Source: Deltaproteobacteria bacterium (GTDB lineage: Bacteria > Myxococcota_A > Polyangia > Polyangiales > Houyiibacteriaceae). Taken from it: a stretch of DNA of 64,000 nucleotides. The stretch's first letter is position 1, and each line of letters opens with the position of its first letter. Positions 49,292-61,228 of the stretch are shown here, in pieces. The position numbers were made by a program, and so were the translations under genes. The DNA lies in the NCBI GenBank assembly GCA_017644045.1, contig JAEPMI010000013.1:186001-250000 (forward strand), written 5' to 3'. The notes below the pieces were generated by a model. That model made no database searches, was not told the origin of the DNA, and was given only the letters and a program-made list of their open reading frames with translations.

Positions 49292-50831
49292 CTCCGTTCG
49301 GGAAGCCGCCGTCGCACTCCCGCGGCTTCGGCTCCAGATCCTGTTTCGCCGCCGACCCGAATGGTGCGGGCAGCCGGTCGCCGTCGTGGAAGAGGACTCG
49401 CCCGAGTCGCCGCTCCTCGAGCTCTCCTCCGCCGCCGTCGAACGAGGTCTCCGGCCCGGCCTGCGGCTGGGTGCGGCGCGCAACGCCGACCTCGAGCTCA
49501 AGACCGCCGTGGTCAGCAGCGTCGATGCGGAGTCGGTGGCCGACGAGCTGGCCGGCGACCTCGGCACCTTCAGCCCGCGGGTGGAGGCCTGCCTCGGCCG
49601 TGGTGGCCCGCTGGCGATCGTCGGGGCCTACTTCCTCGACCCGCGTGGTCTGGACGGCCTCTATGGCAGCCCGAGGGGATGGGCCGATGCCGTCCACGGG
49701 TATCTCACCGGCCGGGGCTTCGCGTCGTCGGTGGTGGTGGGTCAGCAGGCGCAGCGCTGTCTGGCGATCGCTCGAGCCAGCCCCGCGAGCACCGTCGAGG
49801 TCCTCGGCCCCGAGGAAGAACGCGCTCGAGTCGGAACGGTGTCGCTTCGCCGCGCGGGGATCGGTGAGCGCATCTGCGAACCGCTCGGTCGGCTCGGTGT
49901 GGCAACCGTGCAGGATCTGCTGGGCCTCCCGGCGGGCGAGCTCCGGACCCGATTCGGGGCCGAGGTCGCTGAGCTCCATCGGCTGCTGGGTGACGGTGCT
50001 CAGCTTCCGCTCCAGCCGCGGACCGTCGCGCTCCCTCCGCGGGCGGTGATCGCCGTCGAGCCTCCGACCGCCGACATCGAGCGGCTGGCCTTCGCCCTGA
50101 AGCGAGCCGTCGATCAGGTGGTGGCGCAGGCCGAATCCGAGCACCGCGTCCTCGCCCGAATGGAGCTCGACCTGGCCCTCGAGCGCTACGGGCGCGGTCG
50201 CAAGCTTCGATCGGACGAGCGGGTCGTGCGCTGTTCTCTGGAGCCGGCGGCCGCTTCACGCGATGGCCGGCAGTGGCTCGATCTCTGGCGGCTTCGCCTC
50301 GCCGAGCTTCGTCTCGCCGCGCCGGTCGAGGGGCTCGCGCTCGAGGGGGTGCCCGTCGCGCCAGAAGAAGAGCAGCTGGCCACCGCCGCCGTCGCGCCCA
50401 CCCGCGATCCGCGCGCGGCCCACGAGGCACTGGCTCGCGTGGCGGCCGCGTTCGGCCGGGCCTCCGTGTCCCGCCTCCGTGCTCACGACGCGCACCTCCC
50501 CGAGGCGTGCGTGCGCCTGGAGACCCTCGAGCCGAGCGCGCTCACCTTCACACCGACGGAGAGCGAAGGGGGCAGCGGATGGGGGGCGCTCCGGCGAATG
50601 GTCCGACCCGAACGACTCGCGCGAGGGCCGGACGGGTGGCCTCGCTGCGACGCGCCCATCGCGGACCGCTCGGGGCCGCATCGCATCAGCGGCGGCTGGT
50701 GGGGGCGAGCGCCGGAGTCGACCACGCTCACGCGCGACTACTGGTACTTCCACCTCGAAGACGGCCAGATCTGGTGGGTCTTCCACGATCGCGTGCGGGA
50801 AGCGTGGTTCCTACAGGCGCGCGTGGGGTGA
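49272..50831 (+). CDS. imuB: ImuB, inactive Y-family polymerase-like mutasome adaptor
   Basis: The 519-residue protein begins at GTG 49272 (GGAG seven bases upstream) inside the imuA end. It follows the Y-family layout (PRLRLQILFRRRPEWCGQPV, GLRPGLRLGAARNADLELKT, LAIVGAYFLDPRGLDGLYGS, LGRLGVATVQDLLGLPAGEL). The catalytic acidic residues of DinB enzymes are missing from the first strand (LQILF instead of a DxDxFF-type motif), as is usual for ImuB. A C-terminal part ends in RDYWYFHLEDGQIWWVFHDR. ImuB links DnaE2 to the sliding clamp. It is separated from dnaE2 by three bases. Confidence 0.9.
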   Translation: MSVPRPDSVREAAVALPRLRLQILFRRRPEWCGQPVAVVEEDSPESPLLELSSAAVERGLRPGLRLGAARNADLELKTAVVSSVDAESVADELAGDLGTFSPRVEACLGRGGPLAIVGAYFLDPRGLDGLYGSPRGWADAVHGYLTGRGFASSVVVGQQAQRCLAIARASPASTVEVLGPEEERARVGTVSLRRAGIGERICEPLGRLGVATVQDLLGLPAGELRTRFGAEVAELHRLLGDGAQLPLQPRTVALPPRAVIAVEPPTADIERLAFALKRAVDQVVAQAESEHRVLARMELDLALERYGRGRKLRSDERVVRCSLEPAAASRDGRQWLDLWRLRLAELRLAAPVEGLALEGVPVAPEEEQLATAAVAPTRDPRAAHEALARVAAAFGRASVSRLRAHDAHLPEACVRLETLEPSALTFTPTESEGGSGWGALRRMVRPERLARGPDGWPRCDAPIADRSGPHRISGGWWGRAPESTTLTRDYWYFHLEDGQIWWVFHDRVREAWFLQARVG

Positions 50832-50834
50832 GCC

Positions 50835-53891
<3,057 letters not shown>

Positions 53892-53965
53892 ATTCGACCA
53901 CGGCCGGTCACAAAGGCGGCGCACCCGTCGTCGAAAGAGAGGAACGCCAACACGGGAGAACCGAC

Positions 53966-54370
53966 ATGACCGAGACGCACGAGAACGAGACCGCCGCCAT
54001 CATCGCGACGGTGAACCGCATGAACGACGCCTTCGGGGCGGGCCGAATCGGAGACATCATGACCACCTACGAAGACGGCGCCGTCGTGGTGGCCGAGCCC
54101 GGCAAGCCGCTCTCGGGCGGCGAGGCGCTGCGGGCGATGTTCGCGCAGTTCGTCGCCGCGGGTGCCAAGTTCGACATGGGTGCTCACGAGGTGGTGCGCG
54201 CCGGCGATCTCGCGCTGCACCTCAGCCCCTGGACCATGACGGGCAAGGGGCCGGACGGAGAGCCGGAGGAAGGCGCCGGGCTCTCCGTCGCCGTCCTCCG
54301 ACGTCAGGACGACGGCAGCTGGCGGATGGTCATCGACCATCCCTTCGGCGATGCGATCACTCATGGGTGA
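53966..54370 (+). CDS. SnoaL-like (NTF2-fold) protein
   Basis: The 134-residue protein, with a GGGAG site upstream of ATG 53966, looks like a SnoaL/DUF4440-type cone: AAIIATVNRMNDAFGAGRIG, IMTTYEDGAVVVAEPGKPLS, GGEALRAMFAQFVA and the last strands LSVAVLRRQDDGSWRMVIDH with PFGD. Proteins of this size bind small hydrophobic ligands or act as isomerases. It overlaps the following sigma-factor gene, so the two are likely made together. Confidence 0.8.
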   Translation: MTETHENETAAIIATVNRMNDAFGAGRIGDIMTTYEDGAVVVAEPGKPLSGGEALRAMFAQFVAAGAKFDMGAHEVVRAGDLALHLSPWTMTGKGPDGEPEEGAGLSVAVLRRQDDGSWRMVIDHPFGDAITHG

Positions 54371-55181
54371 GCCGATCGCGGCGGAGACGATCGAGGCAGC
54401 CACCGCGGGTGACCGCGGTGCGCTGTCGTCGATCGTCCGCGCGCTGCAGGGCCGCTTCTACGATCTCGCGCTGCGGATGCGGATGGACCCCTCGGACGCG
54501 GAGGAGGTGACGCAGGAGGCGCTGCTCAGCGTCGTCACTCACCTCTCGGAGTTCCGCGGCGAGTCGCAGTTCACCTCCTGGGCCCATCGGATCGCCGTCA
54601 ACCGCATCCTCGATGAGAAGCGCCGGGGGAAGCGCCGTCCGATGCTCACCTTCGAGGCCCACGCCGCCGACCTCGCCGATGGCCTGGATCCGAGCGCCAC
54701 GGAGTCCCCCGAGGACGCGGTGCTCTTGGCTCAGGTGAAGGTCGGCTGCGGTCGCGCGCTCTTGCAGTGCCTCGACGACGATCACCGGCTCGCGTACGTG
54801 CTCGGCGAGATTCTCGAGCTCGACGGAGAGGTGGCGGCGGACATCGCCGGCACGAGCCATGCGACCTACCGAAAGCGCCTCAGCCGCGCGCGCTCACGAC
54901 TCCACGACGCGCTGACCGAGCGGTGTGGTCTCGTGAGCCCGAGCGCGCCGTGTCGCTGTCATCGGCGCCTGGGCCGAGCGCGCGAGCTCGGACGCCTCGA
55001 CGACTCCGCCTCGGGCCCGCCGTTGGTGGACCTGGTGCAGCTGCGCCGGACTCTGGCCGACGTGGATGCGCTGCGTCGGGCCGCGGTCTACTTTCGCGCC
55101 GACCCGGCCGAGTCGCCGACGCGGGACTTCACCGAAGTGATCCGCGCCACACTCGACAGCTCGTCGCTCCGTCCGTCTTGA
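54351..55181 (+). CDS. ECF-type sigma factor with C-terminal extension
   Basis: Up to 276 residues; ATG at 54351 or 54363, both inside the SnoaL gene's end. Region 2: FYDLALRMRMDPSDAEEVTQ, EALLSVVTHLSEFRGESQFT, SWAHRIAVNRILDEKRR. Region 4: RLAYVLGEILELDGEVAADI, AGTSHATYRKRLSRARSRLH. After region 4 comes CGLVSPSAPCRCHRRLGRAR, with a Cys-x8-Cys-x-Cys-His pattern that could bind metal, and about 60 further residues. No anti-sigma gene follows. The extension or the SnoaL partner may take over that control. Confidence 0.85.
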   Translation: MRSLMGEPIAAETIEAATAGDRGALSSIVRALQGRFYDLALRMRMDPSDAEEVTQEALLSVVTHLSEFRGESQFTSWAHRIAVNRILDEKRRGKRRPMLTFEAHAADLADGLDPSATESPEDAVLLAQVKVGCGRALLQCLDDDHRLAYVLGEILELDGEVAADIAGTSHATYRKRLSRARSRLHDALTERCGLVSPSAPCRCHRRLGRARELGRLDDSASGPPLVDLVQLRRTLADVDALRRAAVYFRADPAESPTRDFTEVIRATLDSSSLRPS

Positions 55182-55185
55182 CGGC

Positions 55186-56460
55186 TCAGCTGGCTTTGCC
55201 GCTGGCGCCGACCCAGCGGCCCTCGGTCAGTCCTCGCCGGAGCCAGCCGCCGGTCTCCGCGAGCCAGGAGCCCACGCCCCACGGATCGGCCGCGGTCGGG
55301 GCTGGACGTCGTGCGGCCGCCGCTTCGAGCGCTTCGCCGAGGCGACGCCCCCGTTCTTCCCAGGTGAGTCCGGCCGCGGTGGCCGCGGCTCCGTCGGCGA
55401 GCGTCGCCCGGAGGTCGGCGTCGTCCAGGAGCGCGACCAGGTCGGCCGCCGGCCGATCCGCCTCGCTCGCCCGCACGGGATCGGTGAGCCAGGCGTTCTC
55501 GCCGTGGTGCAGCAGCTCGACGCTGTCCGGGGTTCGGCCGCCGAAGATCGGACGGTGCACCGCCAGGTAGGAGAAGAGCTTGATGGGGAGCACGGTGTTG
55601 CCGTGGTCGAGCAGCGGGTCGAGGCTCGGCGGCACCAGCAGCACGTCCGCGGCGTAGAGGTAGCGGATGACGCCCGCGAAGCTCTGCCAGGGTCGAATGA
55701 GCACGTTCGGTAGGTGGGCCGCGGCGCGCTCGATCGGTCCGTCGCCGGTGGAGCCGACCAGCACGAAGTGGAGGTCGGGGCGCTCCTTCAGGCGCTCGGC
55801 CATCGCAAGCACGACGTCGAGGCCCTTCTTGTGGTTCATGCGCCCGGTGTAGACGATGAGGTCGCCTTCCATCGGGAGCTCGAGCGCCCGCCGCGCCTCC
55901 GCCCGGGTCAGCCGCGGCTCCACTCGCTTCGGCTCGTATCCGTTGTGGAGCACGGCGAGCTTCTCGTCCGGGATGCCGAGGCGGAGGTAGGTCCGTCGCG
56001 CGAAGTCGGAGTGGAAAAAGGCCGCCACGCAGCGCGGGTGCCGGAGCACGCGTCGAAGCCAGGGCTGCATCGGCGGGAACTGATCGCCCCACGGGCGGAA
56101 GTGCTCGTAGGCCGCGCGGTGCCCGCGCATCAGACACGCCGTGAGCATGCCGAGGTTGCGCGTGTAGACGAGGTCGTACTCGCCAGTGGCCGGATCACTC
56201 GACACCGCCTGCGCGTGGCGGACGTGCTGCAGGCCGAGCAGCCGGTGCCCGGTCGGAACCGAGCGGAGGCGGATGGGCGCGTCCACCTGGAAGTAGGCGA
56301 AGACCTCTGCCGGATCCACGGGCGGTCCGCCCGGCATGTGGGGCACCACCAGGTCCACCTCGTGTCCGACCTTCGCGAGCGCGGCAGCCGTGTTCACGAA
56401 CTGCTCGGCGTCCGCCTGATCGTTCGGGACGAGGTTCTCGTAGGTCAGCAGGAGCCGCAT
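55186..56460 (-). CDS. Family 4-type (GT-B) glycosyltransferase
   Basis: The 424-residue protein has a GT-B fold with LLLTYENLVPNDQADAEQFV at the N-terminus, HSDFARRTYLRLGIPDEKLA and VLHNGYEPKRVEPRL in the linker, and donor-side motifs LIVYTGRMNHKKGLDVVLAM, FVLVGSTGDGPIERAA, VLLVPPSLDPLLDHGNTVLP and IKLFSYLAVHRPIFGG. The Glu-x7-Glu motif of GT4 is only partly kept. It probably adds a sugar to a surface glycan. It is next to a flippase gene on the same strand, 77 bases downstream. Confidence 0.87.
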   Translation of the reverse strand: MRLLLTYENLVPNDQADAEQFVNTAAALAKVGHEVDLVVPHMPGGPPVDPAEVFAYFQVDAPIRLRSVPTGHRLLGLQHVRHAQAVSSDPATGEYDLVYTRNLGMLTACLMRGHRAAYEHFRPWGDQFPPMQPWLRRVLRHPRCVAAFFHSDFARRTYLRLGIPDEKLAVLHNGYEPKRVEPRLTRAEARRALELPMEGDLIVYTGRMNHKKGLDVVLAMAERLKERPDLHFVLVGSTGDGPIERAAAHLPNVLIRPWQSFAGVIRYLYAADVLLVPPSLDPLLDHGNTVLPIKLFSYLAVHRPIFGGRTPDSVELLHHGENAWLTDPVRASEADRPAADLVALLDDADLRATLADGAAATAAGLTWEERGRRLGEALEAAAARRPAPTAADPWGVGSWLAETGGWLRRGLTEGRWVGASGKAS

Positions 56461-56537
56461 GGACGGCTTCGAGGTAGCAAGAGTCCCCACCGCGGTCCAC
56501 GACAGGGGCGGCTCGTTCACGGGGTTGGCACGCGCGA

Positions 56538-58043
56538 CTACTCCGCGCGCCGAAGCAGCTCGGGCATCCGCGCCAGCCGCAGGATCGCGACGTAGACCAG
56601 CACGCCGCCGACCCACAGGGGCAGGCGCCGAGCCCAGGGGAGCTCGCCCGGATCCCAGAGCAGCACGGCGGCGACCACCAGCGGCACGGTCGCGAGGTAG
56701 GGGTGGAAGACGTCCCGCGGCCGGAGCCCGATGCCTTCGAGCGCTCGCATCTCGACGATCTCGACGAGGTTCAGCGCGACCGTCGAGATCGCCGTGCCGA
56801 CGGCGGCCCCCATGAGGCCGTAGCTCGGGATGAGCGCGTAGGAGATGACGGTGTTGGTCGTTGCGACGAAGAGCGCGTTCGCCAGGTTCCAGCGGCTGTG
56901 GCCCGTGTAGCTGATCGTGTTGCCGAAGAGCCCGAGCGCGCAGGAGGAGAGCGGCGCGATCAGCAGGACGAGCATGAAGGTGCTGTCCCGGTCGTACGCC
57001 GGGTCGATGGCGGTGAGCAGCTCCCCGCGAAAGACGACGAGCGTGAAGACGAAGGGGATGACCAGAGCGGTGGTCCAGCGGCAGAGCCGATTGAGCACCG
57101 CCTCGAGCGCGTCGTTGTCCCCGCGCGCGTGATGCCGCGCGGCGACTGGGCCGAGGGAGGTGCTGAAGACGATGCGGATCTGGCGCAGCGAGTCCACGAC
57201 CAGCGCGGCCGTCGTGTACATCGCGAGCACGGTGGGTGGCGTCGCGAAGATGCCGAGCAGCCAGGCGTCGACGCGGGTCTGGTAGTTGCTCAGCGTGACC
57301 TTGAAGCTCTGCGGGACCGAGTAGCCGTGGAGTCGCGGCACCCGGAGGGTGCGCATGCCGCGCAGCACCGCGCGCAGATCGAAGAGCCGCGCGAGCGCGA
57401 CCACGCCGAGAGCGGCGAGCACCACGTGGGTCGCGAGGTAGCCGACCATCAGGCCGGTGAGACCGGTGTCCGTGAACGCCGCGCCCAAGGCGCTCGCCGT
57501 GAGCAGCAGCGGGCGCGCCAGACCGTTCACCAGCACCTCGTAGTGCATGACCATCTTGGCCTTGGTGCCCGAGAGGGCGACGTTGAGCGCCGCCAGCGCG
57601 GGAAGGGTCAGGAGCACGAGCCGTAGCGCGGGGAGCAGGTCCGCGTAGCCGTCGAAGTGGGCGTCCACCGCCCAGGCGACGGGCCACCAGAGCGCGGCGG
57701 CGACCATCGACGAGACCAGCAGCGTCGTGCTCATGGCCGCGCCGATCACCCGCTCCGGCTGGATCCCCTCGTCCGGCCGTTGGGTCGCGCGGCTGGTGTA
57801 GATGACGACGCCATCCATGTAGCCGCTGACGACGAAGCTCTTGAGCAGCTCACCGGCGAAGAAGGCGAGCGAGAAGACGCCGGTGAGCGCGGCTCCCAGC
57901 GACCAGGTCACCACCAGGAAGAAGATGGGGAACGAGAGCTTGGCGACGATCCCGAAAGCGTTGATCAGGGCGCCCCGGTTCAGGGCGCGGTCGAGGTCCT
58001 CTCCCTCGTCGGGCGACGGGCGCTCTGGTTCGTCGCTGGTCAT
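56538..58043 (-). CDS. Polysaccharide flippase (MOP/Wzx-like)
   Basis: The 501-residue membrane protein has about fourteen hydrophobic segments in the MOP pattern (NRGALINAFGIVAKLSFPIF, FFAGELLKSFVVSGYMDGVV, VPQSFKVTLSNYQTRVDAWL, SSCALGLFGNTISYTGHSRW). YGLMGAAVGTAISTVALNLV is the typical late helix. It would turn lipid-linked sugars across the inner membrane. Its ATG overlaps the stop of the nucleotide-transporter-like gene (ATGA), and it precedes the glycosyltransferase. Confidence 0.85.
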   Translation of the reverse strand: MTSDEPERPSPDEGEDLDRALNRGALINAFGIVAKLSFPIFFLVVTWSLGAALTGVFSLAFFAGELLKSFVVSGYMDGVVIYTSRATQRPDEGIQPERVIGAAMSTTLLVSSMVAAALWWPVAWAVDAHFDGYADLLPALRLVLLTLPALAALNVALSGTKAKMVMHYEVLVNGLARPLLLTASALGAAFTDTGLTGLMVGYLATHVVLAALGVVALARLFDLRAVLRGMRTLRVPRLHGYSVPQSFKVTLSNYQTRVDAWLLGIFATPPTVLAMYTTAALVVDSLRQIRIVFSTSLGPVAARHHARGDNDALEAVLNRLCRWTTALVIPFVFTLVVFRGELLTAIDPAYDRDSTFMLVLLIAPLSSCALGLFGNTISYTGHSRWNLANALFVATTNTVISYALIPSYGLMGAAVGTAISTVALNLVEIVEMRALEGIGLRPRDVFHPYLATVPLVVAAVLLWDPGELPWARRLPLWVGGVLVYVAILRLARMPELLRRAE

Positions 58044-59404
58044 CCGGCCTCGGCGTCCGGCTCCTTCGGCGCCCGCGCTCGGTAGGCGCGCACCAGGATC
58101 CAGGCGACGCCGAGCCACACGAGGATCACCGCCCCGTTCATGATCGCGAAGCCGACCTTGCCGAAGCTCCAGACCTGCGTGCCCAGGAACACGGCGCCGG
58201 CGCTGAGGAGATCACCGAGGCGCACGAAGAAGGTGTCGACCGCCTGCTTGGCCGAGTACTTCTCCTCCCGAGTCGTCGGTAGCCAGAGCATCGCCTTGGC
58301 GTTGTTCATCAGCGAGTAGTCCGCCGAGTTCTCGCTGGTCTTCATCCAGCGGAAGATCAGATAGCCCGCGCCGAAGCCGACCAGCGCGTAGTTGCCGAGC
58401 GCGATGATCGGCAGCGGCAGCAGCACGCCGGCGATCCCCAGGTACTTCACCAGTCGCGACGCCACGAGCGCCTGAGTGGTGACCGCGATGACGTTCACCC
58501 AGAAGAAGAAGTCGGCGTAGAAGCTCCCGATGAAGTCGCTCTTGAACTCGTCGGGGTCGGCGACCGAGCCGGCGGCGGCGAGCGCTGCCGCCGCCTGCTC
58601 CTTGGCGTAGAGCCCCAAGATGTACTCGCCGGTGGTGTTGACGAGGTTGAGCAGGATCAGGATCAGCGCGATCCACCGGATGTAGCCGTTCTCGTAGACC
58701 AGCCGGAAACCGCGGAACGCGCGGGCGAAGGCGGTCATGCCCTCGTCGACCTCCTGGGATTCGAGGGCGATGTCGGGACGCCGGACCAGGATCGCGTAGA
58801 GGAGGGCGTGGACCACCAGCAGACCGGCGGCGACCTGGAGCATGTCGTAGACGTCGACGTAGTCACCGTCGACGAGGAAGTCGGCGAGCTTCGAGCCCAC
58901 CACCGGGCCGGCGGTCATGCCCACGGTCACGACGGGGAAGAGGCGTTCGCCCTTCTCTCCAGCGAAGGCGTCGTTCGCGAAGGACCAGAAGAGCGCGATG
59001 ACCGACACGCTGAAGATGCCGACCCACACGAAGAAGACGAAGCCGACCCAGGGGAAGGTGCCTCGACTCGCGAACCAGAAGAGCTGGATGCACGCGAGGA
59101 AGAAGCCGACCACGAAGAAGACCAGCTTGCGGCTCGGGTAGCGCGCGGCGAACCAGGTGAACGCCGGCACGTAGAACATCAGCACGAGCGCCTGGGCGCC
59201 GGCCGCGTAGGACTTGAGCTCCGCGCCATCGGGCAGGGTCAGGATCCAGGGCTCCCGGACGACCTTGATGACGTAGTAGCTCACCATCAGGGAGAAGATG
59301 GTGAGCGCGAGCAGGAGCGTGCTGGTGCCCTCGCCGGCGCGAACCTCCGCGAAGGGTCGAAGCGCGCGATCGACGATGCCCAGACCCTTCTCCTCCTCGG
59401 CCAT
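58040..59404 (-). CDS. NTT/Npt-like nucleotide transporter (MFS-related)
   Basis: The 454-residue protein has twelve predicted helices and blocks typical of the ATP/ADP antiporter (NTT, TLC) family: SYYVIKVVREPWILTLPDGA, RLFPVVTVGMTAGPVVGSKL, KTSENSADYSLMNNAKAMLW and LPTTREEKYSAKQAVDTFFV. NTT proteins exchange nucleotides and are best known from energy parasites. In this free-living lineage the substrate could differ. It is coupled to the flippase gene by a four-base overlap. Confidence 0.72.
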   Translation of the reverse strand: MAEEEKGLGIVDRALRPFAEVRAGEGTSTLLLALTIFSLMVSYYVIKVVREPWILTLPDGAELKSYAAGAQALVLMFYVPAFTWFAARYPSRKLVFFVVGFFLACIQLFWFASRGTFPWVGFVFFVWVGIFSVSVIALFWSFANDAFAGEKGERLFPVVTVGMTAGPVVGSKLADFLVDGDYVDVYDMLQVAAGLLVVHALLYAILVRRPDIALESQEVDEGMTAFARAFRGFRLVYENGYIRWIALILILLNLVNTTGEYILGLYAKEQAAAALAAAGSVADPDEFKSDFIGSFYADFFFWVNVIAVTTQALVASRLVKYLGIAGVLLPLPIIALGNYALVGFGAGYLIFRWMKTSENSADYSLMNNAKAMLWLPTTREEKYSAKQAVDTFFVRLGDLLSAGAVFLGTQVWSFGKVGFAIMNGAVILVWLGVAWILVRAYRARAPKEPDAEAG

Positions 59405-59456
59405 GCCGAGGGCCTAACCCGGATCGGTCGCTGGAGCGAGCGCCGGTCGCGAGACG

Positions 59457-60170
59457 TCACGGGCCGCCGCTGGACTCGCCCTGGGCGATCAGGTCGAGGG
59501 CCTCCGAGGCTCGACGGGACTGCGTGCGCACCAGCCGGACCTTCGGCCGCGCCTTCTTCATCAGGGCCATCGCTTCGGTGACGTCGCTCGCGACGCCGCG
59601 CCGGACGAGCACGCTCGCGGCGACCATCGCCGAGCGCCCGTGGCCTGCGGCGCAGTGGACGTAGAGCGTGCCCTCGTGCTCGGCGATCTGCTCGAGGAGC
59701 GCGCGGAGCTCGGCGCTGCTGGGGGCGGATCCGTCGAGCGTCGGGAGGCAGAGGTACTGGCCCGAGCGGCTTCGAACGCATGGCGACGCGTTCAGCTCGC
59801 TGGTGAGGTCGACGACCAGGGTCACGTCCTCGGGGAGGTGAGCCAGCCGCAGCCAGCGACCCACGTAGACGCCCTCGGCGACCTCGTCGTAGGCCGGCTC
59901 TCGGTGGTTGAGCTTCCAGAGCAGCTGGCGGCCGAGTCGCATGAAGACGAGGAAGGGGCCGCCCAGGACGTAGCCCCACCAGCGCCGGCCGCCGTCGCGC
60001 CGCTTGCCGAGCATCCACGCGCCCCAGCCCATGTAGCCGAGGCTCACGAGCCCGAAGCTGAACGCCGGGTAGAGGAAGGCGAGGCCCCAGGGCTGACCGA
60101 TCGCCCACAGCCCGGCGGCGAGCGCGCCGAAGAGCGCGGCGGCGAGCACGAGCAGCGGTGCGTAGGGCAT
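59457..60170 (-). CDS. Membrane-anchored dual-specificity protein phosphatase
   Basis: The 237-residue product has two N-terminal membrane helices (APLLVLAAALFGALAAGLWA and GLAFLYPAFSFGLVSLGYMG). A dual-specificity phosphatase domain follows: AEGVYVGRWLRLAHLPEDVT, LVVDLTSELNAS with the general-acid Asp-like block QYLCLPTLDGSAP, and the HCxxGxxRS signature YVHCAAGHGRSAMVAASVL. The catalytic Cys and Arg are intact. It probably removes phosphate from Ser/Thr/Tyr or a phosphorylated lipid on the cytoplasmic face. Confidence 0.87.
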   Translation of the reverse strand: MPYAPLLVLAAALFGALAAGLWAIGQPWGLAFLYPAFSFGLVSLGYMGWGAWMLGKRRDGGRRWWGYVLGGPFLVFMRLGRQLLWKLNHREPAYDEVAEGVYVGRWLRLAHLPEDVTLVVDLTSELNASPCVRSRSGQYLCLPTLDGSAPSSAELRALLEQIAEHEGTLYVHCAAGHGRSAMVAASVLVRRGVASDVTEAMALMKKARPKVRLVRTQSRRASEALDLIAQGESSGGP

Positions 60171-60253
60171 CGAGGACCTCATAGGGGCACCGGCGAGGGC
60201 CCACCAGGCGACGCTTGCTTCACCCGAGCCCGCCCCTCGACTATCAGTAGGGC

Positions 60254-61228
60254 GTGCGCGTGTTCGTCACACGGCAGCTGCCGGTGGATCCGGCCGAGGT
60301 GCTCGAGGGGCATCGGGTCGAGGTCTGGCCCGACCCCGGGCCGCCCTCCGCCGCGGTCTTGCGCGAGCGGGCCGCCGAATGTGATGCGCTCCTGACCCTG
60401 CTCTCGGACCGGGTCGACGCGTCCCTCCTCGACGCGGCGCCGAGGCTCCAGGTGGTGGCGAACTACGCGGTCGGCTTCGACAACATCGACCTCCAGGCCG
60501 CCCGCACCCGGGGGATCTGGGTCACCCACACGCCGGGGACGCTGACCGATGCGACCGCGGACCTGACGTTCACGCTCCTCCTCGCCGTCGCCCGCCGCCT
60601 GCCGGAGGCCGAGGCCGACGCCCGGACCGGCGACTTCGGCCACTGGTCCCCGACCGCGTTTCTCGGCCTGGAGCTCGCGGGCGCCCGGTTGGGGATCCTC
60701 GGCTTCGGCGCCATCGGCCGCGCGGTGGCGCGCCGTGCCCGAGGCTTCGGGATGAAGGTTCGCTACTCGTCGCGTTCACCGATTCCGCCCGGGGAGCGCG
60801 AGGGCGCGGAGCCCGCGGACTTCGACGAGCTGCTCGCGACCAGCGACGTGATCAGCATTCACGCGCCCCTGACCGAGAGCACCCGCGGGCTCTTCGACGC
60901 CGCGGCGCTCGCCCGGATGAAGTCTGGCGCGCGGCTGATCAACACCGCCCGCGGTCCGATCGTGGACGAGTCGGCGCTGGTCGCCGCCCTCGAGTCGGGC
61001 CAGCTCGCGGGCGCCGGCCTCGACGTCTTCGAGGACGAGCCGCGCGTTCATCCCGGTCTGGTCGGGCGAAGCGACGTCGTGCTCACGCCGCACATCGGCA
61101 GCGCCACGACCGAGGCTCGCCGGCGCATGGCGCGCAAGGCGCTGCGGAACATCGCCGCGGTCCTCGATGGGCGCGAGCCGCCCGATCCGATCCCCGGGAG
61201 TCACCCACAGCGGGCGACGACCCCATGA
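60254..61228 (+). CDS. D-2-hydroxyacid dehydrogenase (glyoxylate/hydroxypyruvate reductase type)
   Basis: The 324-residue protein (GTG start) has the family's NAD(P) fold ARLGILGFGAIGRAVARRAR and the three catalytic positions: Arg in INTARGPIVDESALVAAL, Glu in LDVFEDEPRVHPGL and His in LTPHIGSATTEARRRMA. The N-terminal block VVANYAVGFDNIDLQAARTR is typical of glyoxylate reductases. It reduces small 2-oxoacids in the cytoplasm. It overlaps the DUF2723 gene by ATGA. Confidence 0.92.
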   Translation: MRVFVTRQLPVDPAEVLEGHRVEVWPDPGPPSAAVLRERAAECDALLTLLSDRVDASLLDAAPRLQVVANYAVGFDNIDLQAARTRGIWVTHTPGTLTDATADLTFTLLLAVARRLPEAEADARTGDFGHWSPTAFLGLELAGARLGILGFGAIGRAVARRARGFGMKVRYSSRSPIPPGEREGAEPADFDELLATSDVISIHAPLTESTRGLFDAAALARMKSGARLINTARGPIVDESALVAALESGQLAGAGLDVFEDEPRVHPGLVGRSDVVLTPHIGSATTEARRRMARKALRNIAAVLDGREPPDPIPGSHPQRATTP

